Assembly (NCBI RefSeq): GCF_030056575.1
Contig: NZ_JASHHX010000024.1
Span: 1 to 52,470 of the forward strand
DNA from: Rhodoblastus sp. 17X3
GTDB taxonomy: Bacteria > Pseudomonadota > Alphaproteobacteria > Rhizobiales > Beijerinckiaceae
Direction: 5' to 3'
DNA length: 52,470 nucleotides
The notes under the pieces were generated by a model. The model was given only the letters and a program-made list of their open reading frames with translations. It was not told the origin of the DNA and made no database searches. Positions 28,878 through 37,660 of this stretch are shown here, piece after piece. The position numbers and the translations under genes are program-made. How positions within the stretch are numbered: the stretch's first letter is position 1; every line of letters begins with the position of its first letter.

Positions 28878-30277
28878 GGCGTTCCGCCTTTCCGGATGCT
28901 GGTCAAGAAACTTTCCCCCGGCGGCTTGGGCAGGTCGCGCGCGGCGGTCCAGCCCGAGGCGAGCGGCAGCGAGGATATCCAGCCGCCTTTTGCGAACAGC
29001 CGCATCGCGGGCAGCGCGACGGCCTGCGCCAATTGGTAAAGTCTTGGACGTGCGGCGAAGAAGGCCCAGAGTCTGATGGCGGCGCGCAGCGTCTTGGGTT
29101 CGTAGCCGGCGCGCCAGCTCTGCTCGCGCCAATGCCGCAACATGGTCGGCAGCGGGATATCCACGGGGCAAACCTGCCGGCACTGGCCATTAAGGGTGCA
29201 TGCGTTGGGCAGGTCGCGCGTCTGCTCAAGCCCATCGAAGACCGGGGTCAGCACCGAGCCCATCGGGCCGGGATAGGCGCCGCCATAGGCGTGGCCGCCG
29301 ATGGCGCGATAGACCACGCAATGATTGAGGCAGGCGCCGCAGCGCAGGCAGCGCAGCATTTCCGGCATTTCGGTCAGCATTTCCGTGCGGCCGTGATCGA
29401 CCAGGACGATATGGAACTGATCCGGCCCGTCGAGGTCGCCCGGGCGCTTCGGTCCGCAATGGAAGGTGGTGTATTGGGTCAGGTCGGCGCCGGTGGCCGA
29501 GCGCACCAGCAGGCGGGTCAATTGCAGCGCATGTTCGGTGCTGGCGACGATCTTCTCGATGCCCGCCGTCACGATATGGACGCGCGGCGGGGTCGTGGTC
29601 AGCTCGGCATTGCCCTCATTGGTGATGGTGCAGATCGCGCCAGTGTCCGCGCACAGGAAATTCGCGCCGGAAATGCCGACATCCGCCGCGAAGAAATCCT
29701 CGCGCAATTCCTTGCGCGCCGAGCCGACCATGCTGACCACGTCATGGGCGGTCGGCTTTTCGCGGTGATGCTCGTCGAAAAGTTTGGCCACGTCCTCGCG
29801 GGTGCGATGGGCGGCGGGCCAGATGATATGCGAGGGCGTCTCGCCGGCAAGCTGGATGATGTGTTCGGCGAGATCGGTCTCAACGCGGCGGATGCCGGCG
29901 CCGGCCAGCGCATGGGGCAGGCCGATTTCCTCGCCGAGCATGCTCTTCGAGCGGGTCACCGTCCTGGCGTTCGCAGCCTTGCAGATGTCGACGACGATCT
30001 TGCAGGCTTCGTCGGGGTCGCGCGCCCAATGCACCTGCGCGCCGGAGGCGAGCGCATTGCGCTCGAACATCTCCAGATAATAGGCCATATGGGCGATGGA
30101 ATGGTCCTTGATCGCGGCGGCGGCGGCGCGGGCGGCGACGAAATCCGGCCAGGCCTCGACAGCGGCGGCGCGCTTGCGCCGCGCATTGCCGGTGGTGCGC
30201 TCCAGCGCGACCTTGAGCTGGGCATTGCCGAGCGCCTTGTCGACGCGCTCCTGAAAAGTCCCGGATGGCGCGCTCAT
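28874..30277 (-). CDS. lutB: Lactate utilization iron-sulfur protein LutB
   Basis: 467 residues. An LUD domain makes up the first two thirds (AKLFDEHHREKPTAHDVVSM, CADTGAICTITNEGN). Next is a ferredoxin-like segment with C310, C313, C316 and C320 (CLRCGACLNHC) and a second cluster C360, C366 and C370. A DUF3390-like C-terminal tail follows. It carries electrons from lactate oxidation to the respiratory chain. It overlaps lutA and lutC by 4 bp on each side, marking tight translational coupling. Confidence 0.93.
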   Translation of the reverse strand: MSAPSGTFQERVDKALGNAQLKVALERTTGNARRKRAAAVEAWPDFVAARAAAAAIKDHSIAHMAYYLEMFERNALASGAQVHWARDPDEACKIVVDICKAANARTVTRSKSMLGEEIGLPHALAGAGIRRVETDLAEHIIQLAGETPSHIIWPAAHRTREDVAKLFDEHHREKPTAHDVVSMVGSARKELREDFFAADVGISGANFLCADTGAICTITNEGNAELTTTPPRVHIVTAGIEKIVASTEHALQLTRLLVRSATGADLTQYTTFHCGPKRPGDLDGPDQFHIVLVDHGRTEMLTEMPEMLRCLRCGACLNHCVVYRAIGGHAYGGAYPGPMGSVLTPVFDGLEQTRDLPNACTLNGQCRQVCPVDIPLPTMLRHWREQSWRAGYEPKTLRAAIRLWAFFAARPRLYQLAQAVALPAMRLFAKGGWISSLPLASGWTAARDLPKPPGESFLTSIRKGGTP

Positions 30278-31077
30278 TTGGCCTCCTTGCCTGCGGCGCC
30301 TGTGGATTCCTCGCCAATGGCGTAAGCGGACATTCCGGCCAGAATTTCCGCGGTGTGGAAGACGCGAGTCTTCGCGCCTTCGCGGCTCAATTTGCCGGCC
30401 ATGTTCATCAGGCAGCCCAGATCGCCGCCAAGCAGCAGGTCGGCGCCGGTCGCGACGACGTTTTGCGCCTTTTCGCCAACGATCGCGTTGGAGATGTCGG
30501 AATATTTCACGCAGAAGGTCCCGCCGAAACCGCAGCAGGTCTCATCGCCTTCCAACGGGCGAAGCTCCAGTCCCTTTACCGATGACAGCAGCGCGCGCGG
30601 CTGCGCCTTGACGCCCAGTTCGCGCAGGCCCGAGCAGGAATCGTGATAGGTCGCGCTGGCCTTGCAGGCGACGTTCTGCGGGCGGAAGCCGCGCACATCG
30701 ACAAGGAAGCTCAGCAATTCATGGGTCTTGGCCGCGAGGCGCTTCGCCCGGTCGAGCCAGATCGGATCATCCGCGAAAAGTTCGGGGTAATGCGCCTTGA
30801 TCATCCCGGCGCAGGAGCCGGACGGCGCCACCAGATAATCGAAAGGTTCGAAGGTCTCGATGACCTGCCGGGCGATCGGCTTGGTCGCTTCATCCGCGCC
30901 GCTGTTGAAAGCGGGCTGGCCGCAGCAGGTCTGGGCGAGCGGAATCTCAACCTTGCAGCCGGCGGATTTGAGCAGGGCGACGGCGGCGAATCCGACATTC
31001 GGCCGCATGGAATCGACCAGACAGGTCACAAACAGGCCGACACGCGGCGAATTAGGGGCATTCCCACGTTCCGGCAT
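30274..31077 (-). CDS. lutA: Lactate utilization protein LutA (CCG-domain, Fe-S)
   Basis: 267 residues with two cysteine-rich CCG domains of the heterodisulfide-reductase/GlpC type: GLFVTCLVDSMRP with LAQTCCGQPAFNSG, then YHDSCSGLRELG with DETCCGFGGTFCVKYSDIS. These bind a [4Fe-4S] cluster or substrate-side electrons. First gene of lutABC. A palindromic operator (31133-31153) matching one before the GntR gene lies about 60 bp upstream of its start. Confidence 0.92.
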   Translation of the reverse strand: MPERGNAPNSPRVGLFVTCLVDSMRPNVGFAAVALLKSAGCKVEIPLAQTCCGQPAFNSGADEATKPIARQVIETFEPFDYLVAPSGSCAGMIKAHYPELFADDPIWLDRAKRLAAKTHELLSFLVDVRGFRPQNVACKASATYHDSCSGLRELGVKAQPRALLSSVKGLELRPLEGDETCCGFGGTFCVKYSDISNAIVGEKAQNVVATGADLLLGGDLGCLMNMAGKLSREGAKTRVFHTAEILAGMSAYAIGEESTGAAGKEAK

Positions 31078-31132
31078 CGGCCTGAGCCCTTCTCCAGCGA
31101 GGTCAAGGCGACCTTATAGCGAGGAAAATTCC

Positions 31133-31153
31133 TTGGTCAAATGATTTTACCAA
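31133..31153. promoter_or_regulatory. GntR/FCD operator upstream of lutABC
   Basis: An almost perfect 21-bp palindrome with outer arms TTGGT/ACCAA and inner arms AAAT/ATTT around a central G. Only one base pair breaks symmetry. The TGGT...ACCA pattern is that of FadR/FCD-type regulators such as LldR and PdhR. Its centre is 66 bp before the lutA start. Confidence 0.65.
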
Positions 31154-31200
31154 CTTTCATTCCAGCGGCGTCGGCTATTGACGAGTCAATGGCCGCGGCG

Positions 31201-31971
31201 TCATTCGCTGTGCCGAGCCAGCAGTTCAGAGCGGCCCATCCGTCGCAGGGCGCGGGCCACTCGGGTCTGTTCCTCGCGCATTTCACTGAGGGTCTTCGCG
31301 ATGCCGTTGATATGGGCGGCGGCGGCGAGGCCCGCTGTTTCGGGATCACGCGCAAGGATCGCCTCGGCAATGGCGAAATGCTGGTCGAGCAATTCGTCGC
31401 GCGATCCGGGCTGGGTATAGAGCTGGCGCCGGTTGTAGAAGGCGTCGCTGCGCAGCATCTCGTAAAAGGCGCGCATCACATGCAGCAGCACGAGATTATG
31501 CGTCGCCTCATAGATCAGCATATGCAGTTCGGCGTCGGTTTCCGCCTCCGCCGCGATGTCGTTGGCCTCATGGGCCGCGCGGAGCTTTTCTAGGCAGGCC
31601 GAAATGGCCTCGCGCTCCACGTCGGTTGCGCGGGCGGCCGCGAGCCGGGCGGCCTCGCCTTCGATGAGGCAGCGATATTCGAGATAATCGGTCAACGACT
31701 GGTCGCTTGACTGGAACAATGCGGTCAGCGGGTCCGTCATGGGCGTCAGGAAGCGGCTGACGAAATTCCCGGCCTTGTTCGTCTCAATCAGTCCGCGCGA
31801 CTGCAGCTTGTCGAGAGCCTCGCGCAGCGAGGGGCGCGAGACTTCCAGCGTGGCCGCCAGTTCGCGTTCCGGCGCCAGTTTCTCGCCGGGCCGCAGCGCG
31901 CCTTCGAGGATCAGCTGCTCGAGGTGGTCGGCGAGCGCGTCCGCGAGCTTTGGCGTTCGCAAGGGATCCAT
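31201..31971 (-). CDS. GntR-family (FCD) regulator of lactate utilization, LldR/PdhR-like
   Basis: 256 residues. Residues 1-75 form a GntR winged helix (GALRPGEKLAPERELAATLE, then VSRPSLREALDKLQSRGLIE). Residues about 95-230 are an FCD effector domain with metal-binding histidines (DAELHMLIYEATHNLVLLH, LLDQHFAIAEAI). Its place directly upstream of lutABC and the matching operators before both units suggest it represses them and itself until lactate (or pyruvate) binds. It could also touch the nearby aceE operon, but no similar site is visible before aceE. Confidence 0.88.
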   Translation of the reverse strand: MDPLRTPKLADALADHLEQLILEGALRPGEKLAPERELAATLEVSRPSLREALDKLQSRGLIETNKAGNFVSRFLTPMTDPLTALFQSSDQSLTDYLEYRCLIEGEAARLAAARATDVEREAISACLEKLRAAHEANDIAAEAETDAELHMLIYEATHNLVLLHVMRAFYEMLRSDAFYNRRQLYTQPGSRDELLDQHFAIAEAILARDPETAGLAAAAHINGIAKTLSEMREEQTRVARALRRMGRSELLARHSE

Positions 31972-32024
31972 GAGACGTCCTGTTTGGCCCGCATCCTTGA
32001 CGGATGAGGCTTGTTCTTTCGGGT

Positions 32025-32045
32025 TAGGTCAAATGATTAGACCAC
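32025..32045. promoter_or_regulatory. GntR/FCD operator upstream of its own gene
   Basis: Contains GGTCAAATGATTAGACC, an interrupted palindrome matching the lutA site at 17 of 21 aligned positions. Its centre is 64 bp before the regulator start, nearly the same distance as the site before lutA. Confidence 0.65.
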
Positions 32046-32092
32046 AAAAGAATTCGGTCAGCCAGATCGAAACGCCCGAAGCCTGCTTTGGT

Positions 32093-33646
32093 TCATCGCG
32101 CTTCGGCCAGGGCGGACCGAACGATCTTCAGCGCGCGTTCGCGCAGGTCGGGCAGGGAGGAATCCAGGCGGATCCAGTCGATCTTGCCGGCGTCGCGATG
32201 CAGCTGGGCTTCGAGCACGTTGAGATCGGCGTCCGAGACGCCCTTGGGGCGGTCATGGACGCGCTGGCGCAGCACGTCCGTCGGCGCGTCGAGCCACAGG
32301 CCGACGAAGGGCGCGCCGCATTCGCGCGCGAGCTTGGCCACGGCGTCGCGTTCGTCCGGCGTCGAATAGACCGCGTCGAGGATGATGGAGCGCCCTTGCC
32401 CGAGCGCATCCATGGCGCGCGAGAGGAGGCGCAGATAGACCGCCGCCGTGATGTTGATCTCATAGGCCGCGGGCGGCAGCTTGTCGTTGGGCCTTGTGCG
32501 GTGCATTGCCTTGCGCGTGCGGTCGGAATTGAGCGTGCGCGCGCCCGGCGGCGGCCCGATTTCGCCTGCGATGGCGGCGGCAAGCGTCGATTTGCCGGAG
32601 CCGCTGAAGCCGCCGATGGCGACGATGGCGTTGGGACGCGGCGCGAGCAGATCCTCGGCCAAAGCGAAATAGGCTCGGGCCTCGCGCTCCCGCGCGGCAT
32701 CGGTCTCGATATCGCCGGTATGGGCCTGGGCCGCCGCGATATGGGCGCGGATCGCGGCGCGCAGCGCCATGAAGAAGGGCAGCGCCGCATAGCCGTCGCG
32801 GGTTTTCGCCGGCATGTCGGGCAGGGTGCGCGAAAAGGCGCTGACATAGCGGTTGAACAGCAGGTTGGCGAGGTCGTGGCGCCCGAACAGCCAGAGGTCC
32901 ATAAGGGTGAAGGCGACGTCATAAAGCGTGTCGATCCGCGCGAGCCGGGGGTCGAATTCGATACAGTCGAACAGGGTCGGGCGGCCCTCGAACCAGCAGA
33001 TGTTGCGAAGATAGAGGTCGCCGTGGCACAGCCGCACGAAGCCGCTCGCGGCGCGCGCGTCGAGCAGTGGCGCGAGCTTTCGCAGCTCCGCGCGGAACAG
33101 GGCGTTGAGCCGGACGAGGTCCTCCTTTGCGAAAATTCCGCTATGGGCGAAGGAAATCTCGTTGAGATCGAGCAGATGGGTAAAGACGGCTGCGCCCTGC
33201 GGCTCCTTGAAGCGCTGGGCGCTGGCGTGGAATTTCGCGATGGTCTCCGCCAGCGACTCGATGTGGGCGGGCGTTAGCCGGCCTTCGCGCGCCATGACGT
33301 CGAACAGGCCGGATTCATCGAACCTCCTCATCACCACAATGCAGTCGATCAGCCGTCCTGGCCCGTCGAAGGCCAGTCCGCCAGGCTCGCGGGTGATGCG
33401 GCGCACGCCGAGGTAAAGATCAGGCGCGGCGCGAGAATTCAGCGCCAGTTCGGCGCGGCATGCCTTTTCGCGCAGGCTGGCCTTGGAGAAGTCGAGATAG
33501 GGAAAGGCGATCGCGCGTTTCAGCTTGAACACGAGGCCGCCGGCGAGGAATAGCAGCGAGACGTGGGTCTGCTTGAATTCGACCGGGGCGCCGGCCTCAC
33601 GCGCCAGGGCCTGCGAGATGAAAGCAATGGCAGCCGATTGGTCCAT
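32093..33646 (-). CDS. Fused APH-type phosphotransferase / P-loop kinase
   Basis: 517 residues from ATG 33646. The N-terminal part is an aminoglycoside-phosphotransferase-like kinase with the catalytic HGDLYLRNICWFEG and the metal-binding DCIEFD. The C-terminal part is a separate ATP-binding domain with a Walker A motif GGFSGSGKSTLA and a gluconate-kinase/zeta-toxin-like fold (LNSDRTRKAMHR, IILDAVYSTPDERDAV, WLDAPTDVLRQRV). This fusion is widespread but its substrate is unknown. Antibiotic resistance is not implied. It lies downstream of the SGNH gene on the same strand, 29 bp away. Confidence 0.85.
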   Translation of the reverse strand: MDQSAAIAFISQALAREAGAPVEFKQTHVSLLFLAGGLVFKLKRAIAFPYLDFSKASLREKACRAELALNSRAAPDLYLGVRRITREPGGLAFDGPGRLIDCIVVMRRFDESGLFDVMAREGRLTPAHIESLAETIAKFHASAQRFKEPQGAAVFTHLLDLNEISFAHSGIFAKEDLVRLNALFRAELRKLAPLLDARAASGFVRLCHGDLYLRNICWFEGRPTLFDCIEFDPRLARIDTLYDVAFTLMDLWLFGRHDLANLLFNRYVSAFSRTLPDMPAKTRDGYAALPFFMALRAAIRAHIAAAQAHTGDIETDAAREREARAYFALAEDLLAPRPNAIVAIGGFSGSGKSTLAAAIAGEIGPPPGARTLNSDRTRKAMHRTRPNDKLPPAAYEINITAAVYLRLLSRAMDALGQGRSIILDAVYSTPDERDAVAKLARECGAPFVGLWLDAPTDVLRQRVHDRPKGVSDADLNVLEAQLHRDAGKIDWIRLDSSLPDLRERALKIVRSALAEAR

Positions 33647-33675
33647 GAGGTCTCGCCCAGATTTGACGGCGCGGG

Positions 33676-34467
33676 TCAGGGTTCGATAGGGGCGGGGCGG
33701 GTGCGGCGCAGCACCATATTCGCCACCAGCGCCTGCGCGACCTGTTCGGCCAGGCACTCATAGCCGATTTCGGCGGCGAAGGGCTGGTCGCCCTGTTCGA
33801 TCCGGTCGCGCGTTCGCGTCGCGAATTGCATCGCCTCGTAGCGGCGCAGATAAAGCACGTTTTCCGCCAGCGCGACGCGGCGGGTCGCCTCGCGGATGGC
33901 GTCCGCCTCGCGGTCGTCATGCAGCCAGGGATTGGCTTCGAATCCGACCAGCAGCACGTCGAGGCCATTTTCCTTGGCCCAGCGCACGCCCTCGCGCAGA
34001 TGGGACTCGTAATCCTGCGGCGCGACATGCTGGAGCGCGTCATTGGCGCCGACTTGCCAGATCAGCAGGTCCGGCCGCGACAGCGCGACCTCTGTGCGCA
34101 TGCGCTCGGCGGCGGTGGCGGCGATCTCTCCGGAAACCGGCCGGTTGGTGATGATCACGTCCACGCCGGTCAGGGCGCGCTCCAGCAAGGTTTCCAGCGC
34201 TGCGGGATAGGATTTGTGCTGGCCGCGACCCATGCCGATGGGCGAGCCGATGATCAGGATATTGAGCTTTTCGCTTTTCTTCAGCGCGGCGGCGACGCGG
34301 GACAGGGGCGCTGGCGCGGCGAGCGCATCCGGCGGCGCCTCGCAGGACAGCGCCGGACGGACGCCGTCCTGCGCCGCCGATGCGGCGCCGACCGCCAGCC
34401 CGCCGAGCCCCAGGCTCAGGCTGAGGCCAATTGCCGCGCGCGCGCCACGGCGAGCCTTTTGCGCCAT
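33676..34467 (-). CDS. SGNH/GDSL-hydrolase-like protein with altered catalytic residues
   Basis: 263 residues from ATG 34467, or 267 from ATG 34479. A signal peptide (AAIGLSLSLGLGGLAVGAASA) precedes an SGNH fold. Block I reads ILIIGSPIGMGRGQHKSYP (GSP at 74-76), block III WQVGANDAL (140-143), and the end reads GDQPFAAEIGYECLAEQVA (D227). In active relatives block I is GSSST or GDSL, and the C-terminal block is DGLHxxxxGY. By eye the nucleophilic Ser is Pro here and the His is Phe. It overlaps the end of the OpgC gene by about 50 bp and is probably co-translated. Confidence 0.7.
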   Translation of the reverse strand: MAQKARRGARAAIGLSLSLGLGGLAVGAASAAQDGVRPALSCEAPPDALAAPAPLSRVAAALKKSEKLNILIIGSPIGMGRGQHKSYPAALETLLERALTGVDVIITNRPVSGEIAATAAERMRTEVALSRPDLLIWQVGANDALQHVAPQDYESHLREGVRWAKENGLDVLLVGFEANPWLHDDREADAIREATRRVALAENVLYLRRYEAMQFATRTRDRIEQGDQPFAAEIGYECLAEQVAQALVANMVLRRTRPAPIEP

Positions 34468-35519
34468 TCCGACAACCATGCAACTGCGCCTAATCCAGTC
34501 ATTCCAACAAGTAGCACGAGGAGATCGATTTCCAAACGCCCGTTGAAACGGTAGCGGGCGACCTGTCCGCACAGGCTCAGAACCGATCCTGCGCAGAAAA
34601 CATTCAAGGAATTGCGACCGAGCATCGCCAGATATTCCGTGAGGAAAGGCAGCCAGCGGTCGATATATTTGAAGGCCCCCATGAAGAAGCAGGCCAGGGC
34701 CAAAGCGTGGACGACGCGCGCCGGCGAGAGATAGGTCTTATCGAACACGAAGAAGAGTTTCGGGCTCGGCAGCACGGCGGGATCGGGCGTGAAGTCCGCC
34801 AACGCTATGGTCAGGCCGATGAGGGTCTGGAGGCCGGCAAGCCAGAACAGGACCTTCTTGGTGCGCGGCGACCAGCTCGAATAGCCTTTCGGCCCACTCA
34901 GCACGAAGCCGAGAATGAAGATGAACTGCCAGGCGAAGGGGCTGAAGAACCACGTGCCTTCGACGGGCCAGGTCGGCAGGTTGAGGCCCGTGGCCACGGT
35001 GTAGAGATAGACCGCGAAGGAGAGCGGCAGCAGCAGACGCGGCGCCAGCCGGTCGAAAATGCCGATGGTCGGCCCCATCGCCATCAGCACCACATAGAGT
35101 GGCAGAATATTGAAATAGCCGAGCTGGTAGCGCAGCAGGATCAGGCCGATATGGGCGTCGACCGGATCCTCGAACACTGCCGCCGCATTATGCCATTGCA
35201 GGATATAGGGCTGGTCCAGCGCCTTGGCGGCGCCCGCGATGATGGCGATGGCGAAGGCGGTGATGACGATCTGCGCGAAATAAATGGTCAGGGCGCGGCC
35301 CGCGAGCCGGTACAGCAGCGCGCTCAGAGGCTCGCTGGAGAGGGAATTGATCACATAACGCAGGGAGACGCCGGCGAGAAAGACGAACAGCTCGGCGGAA
35401 TCGGAGAGCGAATATTCGCGGAAGGTGTAGCGCTCGATGAAGATGCCGGGGACGTGGTTGACGAAAATCGTCACCAGAGCGAAGCCGCGCCAGAAATCGA
35501 CCGAATTCGGCGCCCTCAT
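34416..35519 (-). CDS. OpgC-family acyltransferase-like membrane protein
   Basis: About 367 residues and ten or so membrane helices. The OpgC domain is recognisable from the N-terminal RAPNSVDFWRGFALVTIFVNHVPG, FREYSLSDSAELFVFLAG and the C-terminal LGRNSLNVFCAGSV. OpgC succinylates osmoregulated periplasmic glucans in enterobacteria. Here the glucan-synthesis genes opgGH are not nearby, so the acceptor is unknown. I prefer the ATG at 35519, which has GAGGA 8 nt upstream, over the ATG at 35528. Confidence 0.85.
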   Translation of the reverse strand: MRAPNSVDFWRGFALVTIFVNHVPGIFIERYTFREYSLSDSAELFVFLAGVSLRYVINSLSSEPLSALLYRLAGRALTIYFAQIVITAFAIAIIAGAAKALDQPYILQWHNAAAVFEDPVDAHIGLILLRYQLGYFNILPLYVVLMAMGPTIGIFDRLAPRLLLPLSFAVYLYTVATGLNLPTWPVEGTWFFSPFAWQFIFILGFVLSGPKGYSSWSPRTKKVLFWLAGLQTLIGLTIALADFTPDPAVLPSPKLFFVFDKTYLSPARVVHALALACFFMGAFKYIDRWLPFLTEYLAMLGRNSLNVFCAGSVLSLCGQVARYRFNGRLEIDLLVLLVGMTGLGAVAWLSEWRKRLAVARARQLASA

Positions 35520-35605
35520 GCGGTCCATCCTCGACCCGCGCCCCTGCCAGAAGGGCGCAAGCCGGCGATGCGGGAGGGTTCAGCGGCTCGGCTCGTCATG
35601 GCTGG

Positions 35606-35633
35606 CGATCTTGGCGGGTCGATCTTGGCGGGC
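35606..35633. repeat. Short 14-bp tandem repeat
   Basis: CGATCTTGGCGGG occurs twice in tandem with a 14-bp period in the gap between the OpgC gene and erpA. It is in noncoding DNA and may be a simple slippage product. Confidence 0.5.
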
Positions 35634-35695
35634 GGGTTCTGGTTCGGGCGCGATTCGCTAGCGCGAGTCTGCTGCGGACCCGCGCACAAATTTCT

Positions 35696-36037
35696 TCAAA
35701 TCGCGAAGCTTGTCCCGCAGCCGCACGACGCCGTGGCGTTGGGATTCTCGATCCGGAAAGAGGAGCCCATCAGGTCGTCGACGAAATCGATCTGCGCGCC
35801 CTTGATGTAATCGAGCGAGATCGGATCGAGCGCCAGCCGCGATTCGGAATCGCCCAGGATGATGTCGCCTTCCTCGGCGGCGGGCACGATGTCGAAGGAA
35901 TATTGGAAGCCGGAACAGCCGCCGCCATTGACCGAAATCCGCAGGAAAGAGCCCGGCGCTTCGTCGCGCAGCACTTCGGCCACGCGTTTGAGCGCGCGTT
36001 CGGTGGCCACGACCTGTTCCGCCACAAGTTCAGTCAT
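35696..36037 (-). CDS. erpA: Iron-sulfur cluster insertion protein ErpA/IscA
   Basis: 113 residues of the HesB/IscA family. The three cluster-binding cysteines are present: C41 (GGGCSGFQY), C105 and C107 (ASCGCGTSF). A-type carriers deliver [4Fe-4S] clusters to target enzymes, relevant here because Lut, CcoG and the PFOR module are Fe-S rich. Divergent from dgt, an arrangement common in alphaproteobacteria. Confidence 0.92.
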   Translation of the reverse strand: MTELVAEQVVATERALKRVAEVLRDEAPGSFLRISVNGGGCSGFQYSFDIVPAAEEGDIILGDSESRLALDPISLDYIKGAQIDFVDDLMGSSFRIENPNATASCGCGTSFAI

Positions 36038-36217
36038 CGGTATTCTCCGCCTTGTTCAAGAACTGAACATAGTCCTTGCCGGGGCAGGGTCAATGCGGCG
36101 CAGCGCGCTTTTCCCTTCCGCCGCGGAAACGTCGTCTTGCGCAATTACAACGGGTGAACTCGACGCCGTCGCGTCCGGCGTGATATGCGCCGCTGATAGT
36201 TCCGTCGCCTCCGTCCT

Positions 36218-37447
36218 GTGCAGGGTCCCTTGTCCGTCGCGCCCGGTCCGAATTTTCTCTCTGTCAAGCCGCTGGCGCCCTACGCCGCTGACTGGCGTCG
36301 CAGCCGAGGCCGGCTTTTCCCCGAGCCGGCCTCGCCGACGCGCGGCGAATTCCAGCGCGACCGCGACCGGTTGATCCATTCGACCGCCTTCCGCCGTCTC
36401 GCCCACAAGACCCAGGTGTTCATTCCGCTGGAAGGCGACCATTTCCGCACCCGCCTGACCCACACGATCGAAGTAGCGCAAATCTCCCGTGCGCTGGCGC
36501 GCGGGCTGGCGCTGGACGAGGACCTCGCCGAGGCGACGGCGCTCGCCCATGACCTCGGCCACACCTGTTTCGGCCATGCCGGCGAGGAAGTCCTCAACCC
36601 TTGCATGGCGCCTTTCGGCGGCTTCGACCACAACGCCCACGCCCTGCGCATCGTCACGAAGCTGGAGCGGCGCTACGCAGGCTGGGATGGGCTCAACCTT
36701 TGCTACGAGACGCTGGAAGGGCTGGTCAAACATAACGGGCCGCTGCGCGGACCTCATGCGCGACATGACAATGAGGGTGATATTCCATTCGAGATCAAGG
36801 AATTCGACGCGATATTTCCACTTCATCTTGAGCAATTTGCTTCGGCTGAGGCGCAATGCGCGGCGCTCGCCGACGATATCGCCTATAACGCCCATGACAT
36901 CGACGACGGCCTGCGCGCCGGTCTGTTCGACCTTGAAGACCTGCACGAGGTTCCCTTCCTGCGTCACCTGCTGGAGGAGATCGCGGCGCGCCATCCGGGG
37001 CTGGAGCGGGTGCGCGTCATCCACGAACTGGTCCGCCGCGTCATCACCCGCTTTGTCGAGGACGCCCTGACCGAGAGCGCGCGGCGGCTGGCCGCGCTGG
37101 CGCCGGCGAGCATCGAGGACATCCGCCGCGCGGATGCGGCGGTGGCCGCCTTCTCGCCCGCGATGGAGACGGCGAAGGCTGAGATCAAGGCTTTCCTGTT
37201 CGTGCGCATGTATCGCCACAGCGCCATTCTGCCGGTCTGGAAGGACGCCCGGAGGATCGTGAGGGGGCTGTTCGAGAAATTTCTGGCCGAGCCGGAGGCC
37301 ATGCCAGAGGAATGGGCGCAGGCGGCGCGCAATCGCAGCGAGGCCGAGCGCGCGCGGGTTGTTTCGGACTATATCGCGGGCATGACGGACCGCTACGCCC
37401 AGGCCCAGGCGGATAAATGGCTCGGAAAGGCCGTGAGCCGCCGCTGA
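36218..37447 (+). CDS. dgt: Deoxyguanosinetriphosphate triphosphohydrolase-like protein
   Basis: 409 residues from GTG 36218; a slightly later start is possible since the first 15 residues are not conserved-looking. HD-domain motifs are clear: [52 protein letters not shown] and [16 protein letters not shown]. It hydrolyses dNTPs to nucleoside and triphosphate; alphaproteobacterial members are dGTPase-like and help control dNTP pools. An AT-richer codon patch lies at about 36755-36850. Confidence 0.9.
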   Translation: MQGPLSVAPGPNFLSVKPLAPYAADWRRSRGRLFPEPASPTRGEFQRDRDRLIHSTAFRRLAHKTQVFIPLEGDHFRTRLTHTIEVAQISRALARGLALDEDLAEATALAHDLGHTCFGHAGEEVLNPCMAPFGGFDHNAHALRIVTKLERRYAGWDGLNLCYETLEGLVKHNGPLRGPHARHDNEGDIPFEIKEFDAIFPLHLEQFASAEAQCAALADDIAYNAHDIDDGLRAGLFDLEDLHEVPFLRHLLEEIAARHPGLERVRVIHELVRRVITRFVEDALTESARRLAALAPASIEDIRRADAAVAAFSPAMETAKAEIKAFLFVRMYRHSAILPVWKDARRIVRGLFEKFLAEPEAMPEEWAQAARNRSEAERARVVSDYIAGMTDRYAQAQADKWLGKAVSRR

Positions 37448-37660
37448 CGGCGCGAGGGCAGTTTAGGGCCTCGCCAGTTTCCCGTGCGTTGGTCTTTCGC
37501 TCTTATCTGGACATTTAGGCGACGTCCGGGCAGGGCGGGTTGCGTTCCGCTTGCGTCGCCCGCTCCGGAATGAGCGCCTGCCGCCTGTGACCCGCATTGA
37601 TCCCCCGCGCGAAATGAGGCACAACGCCGCCAAATCCTGAAATCGGGCGGGGACCGGAAC

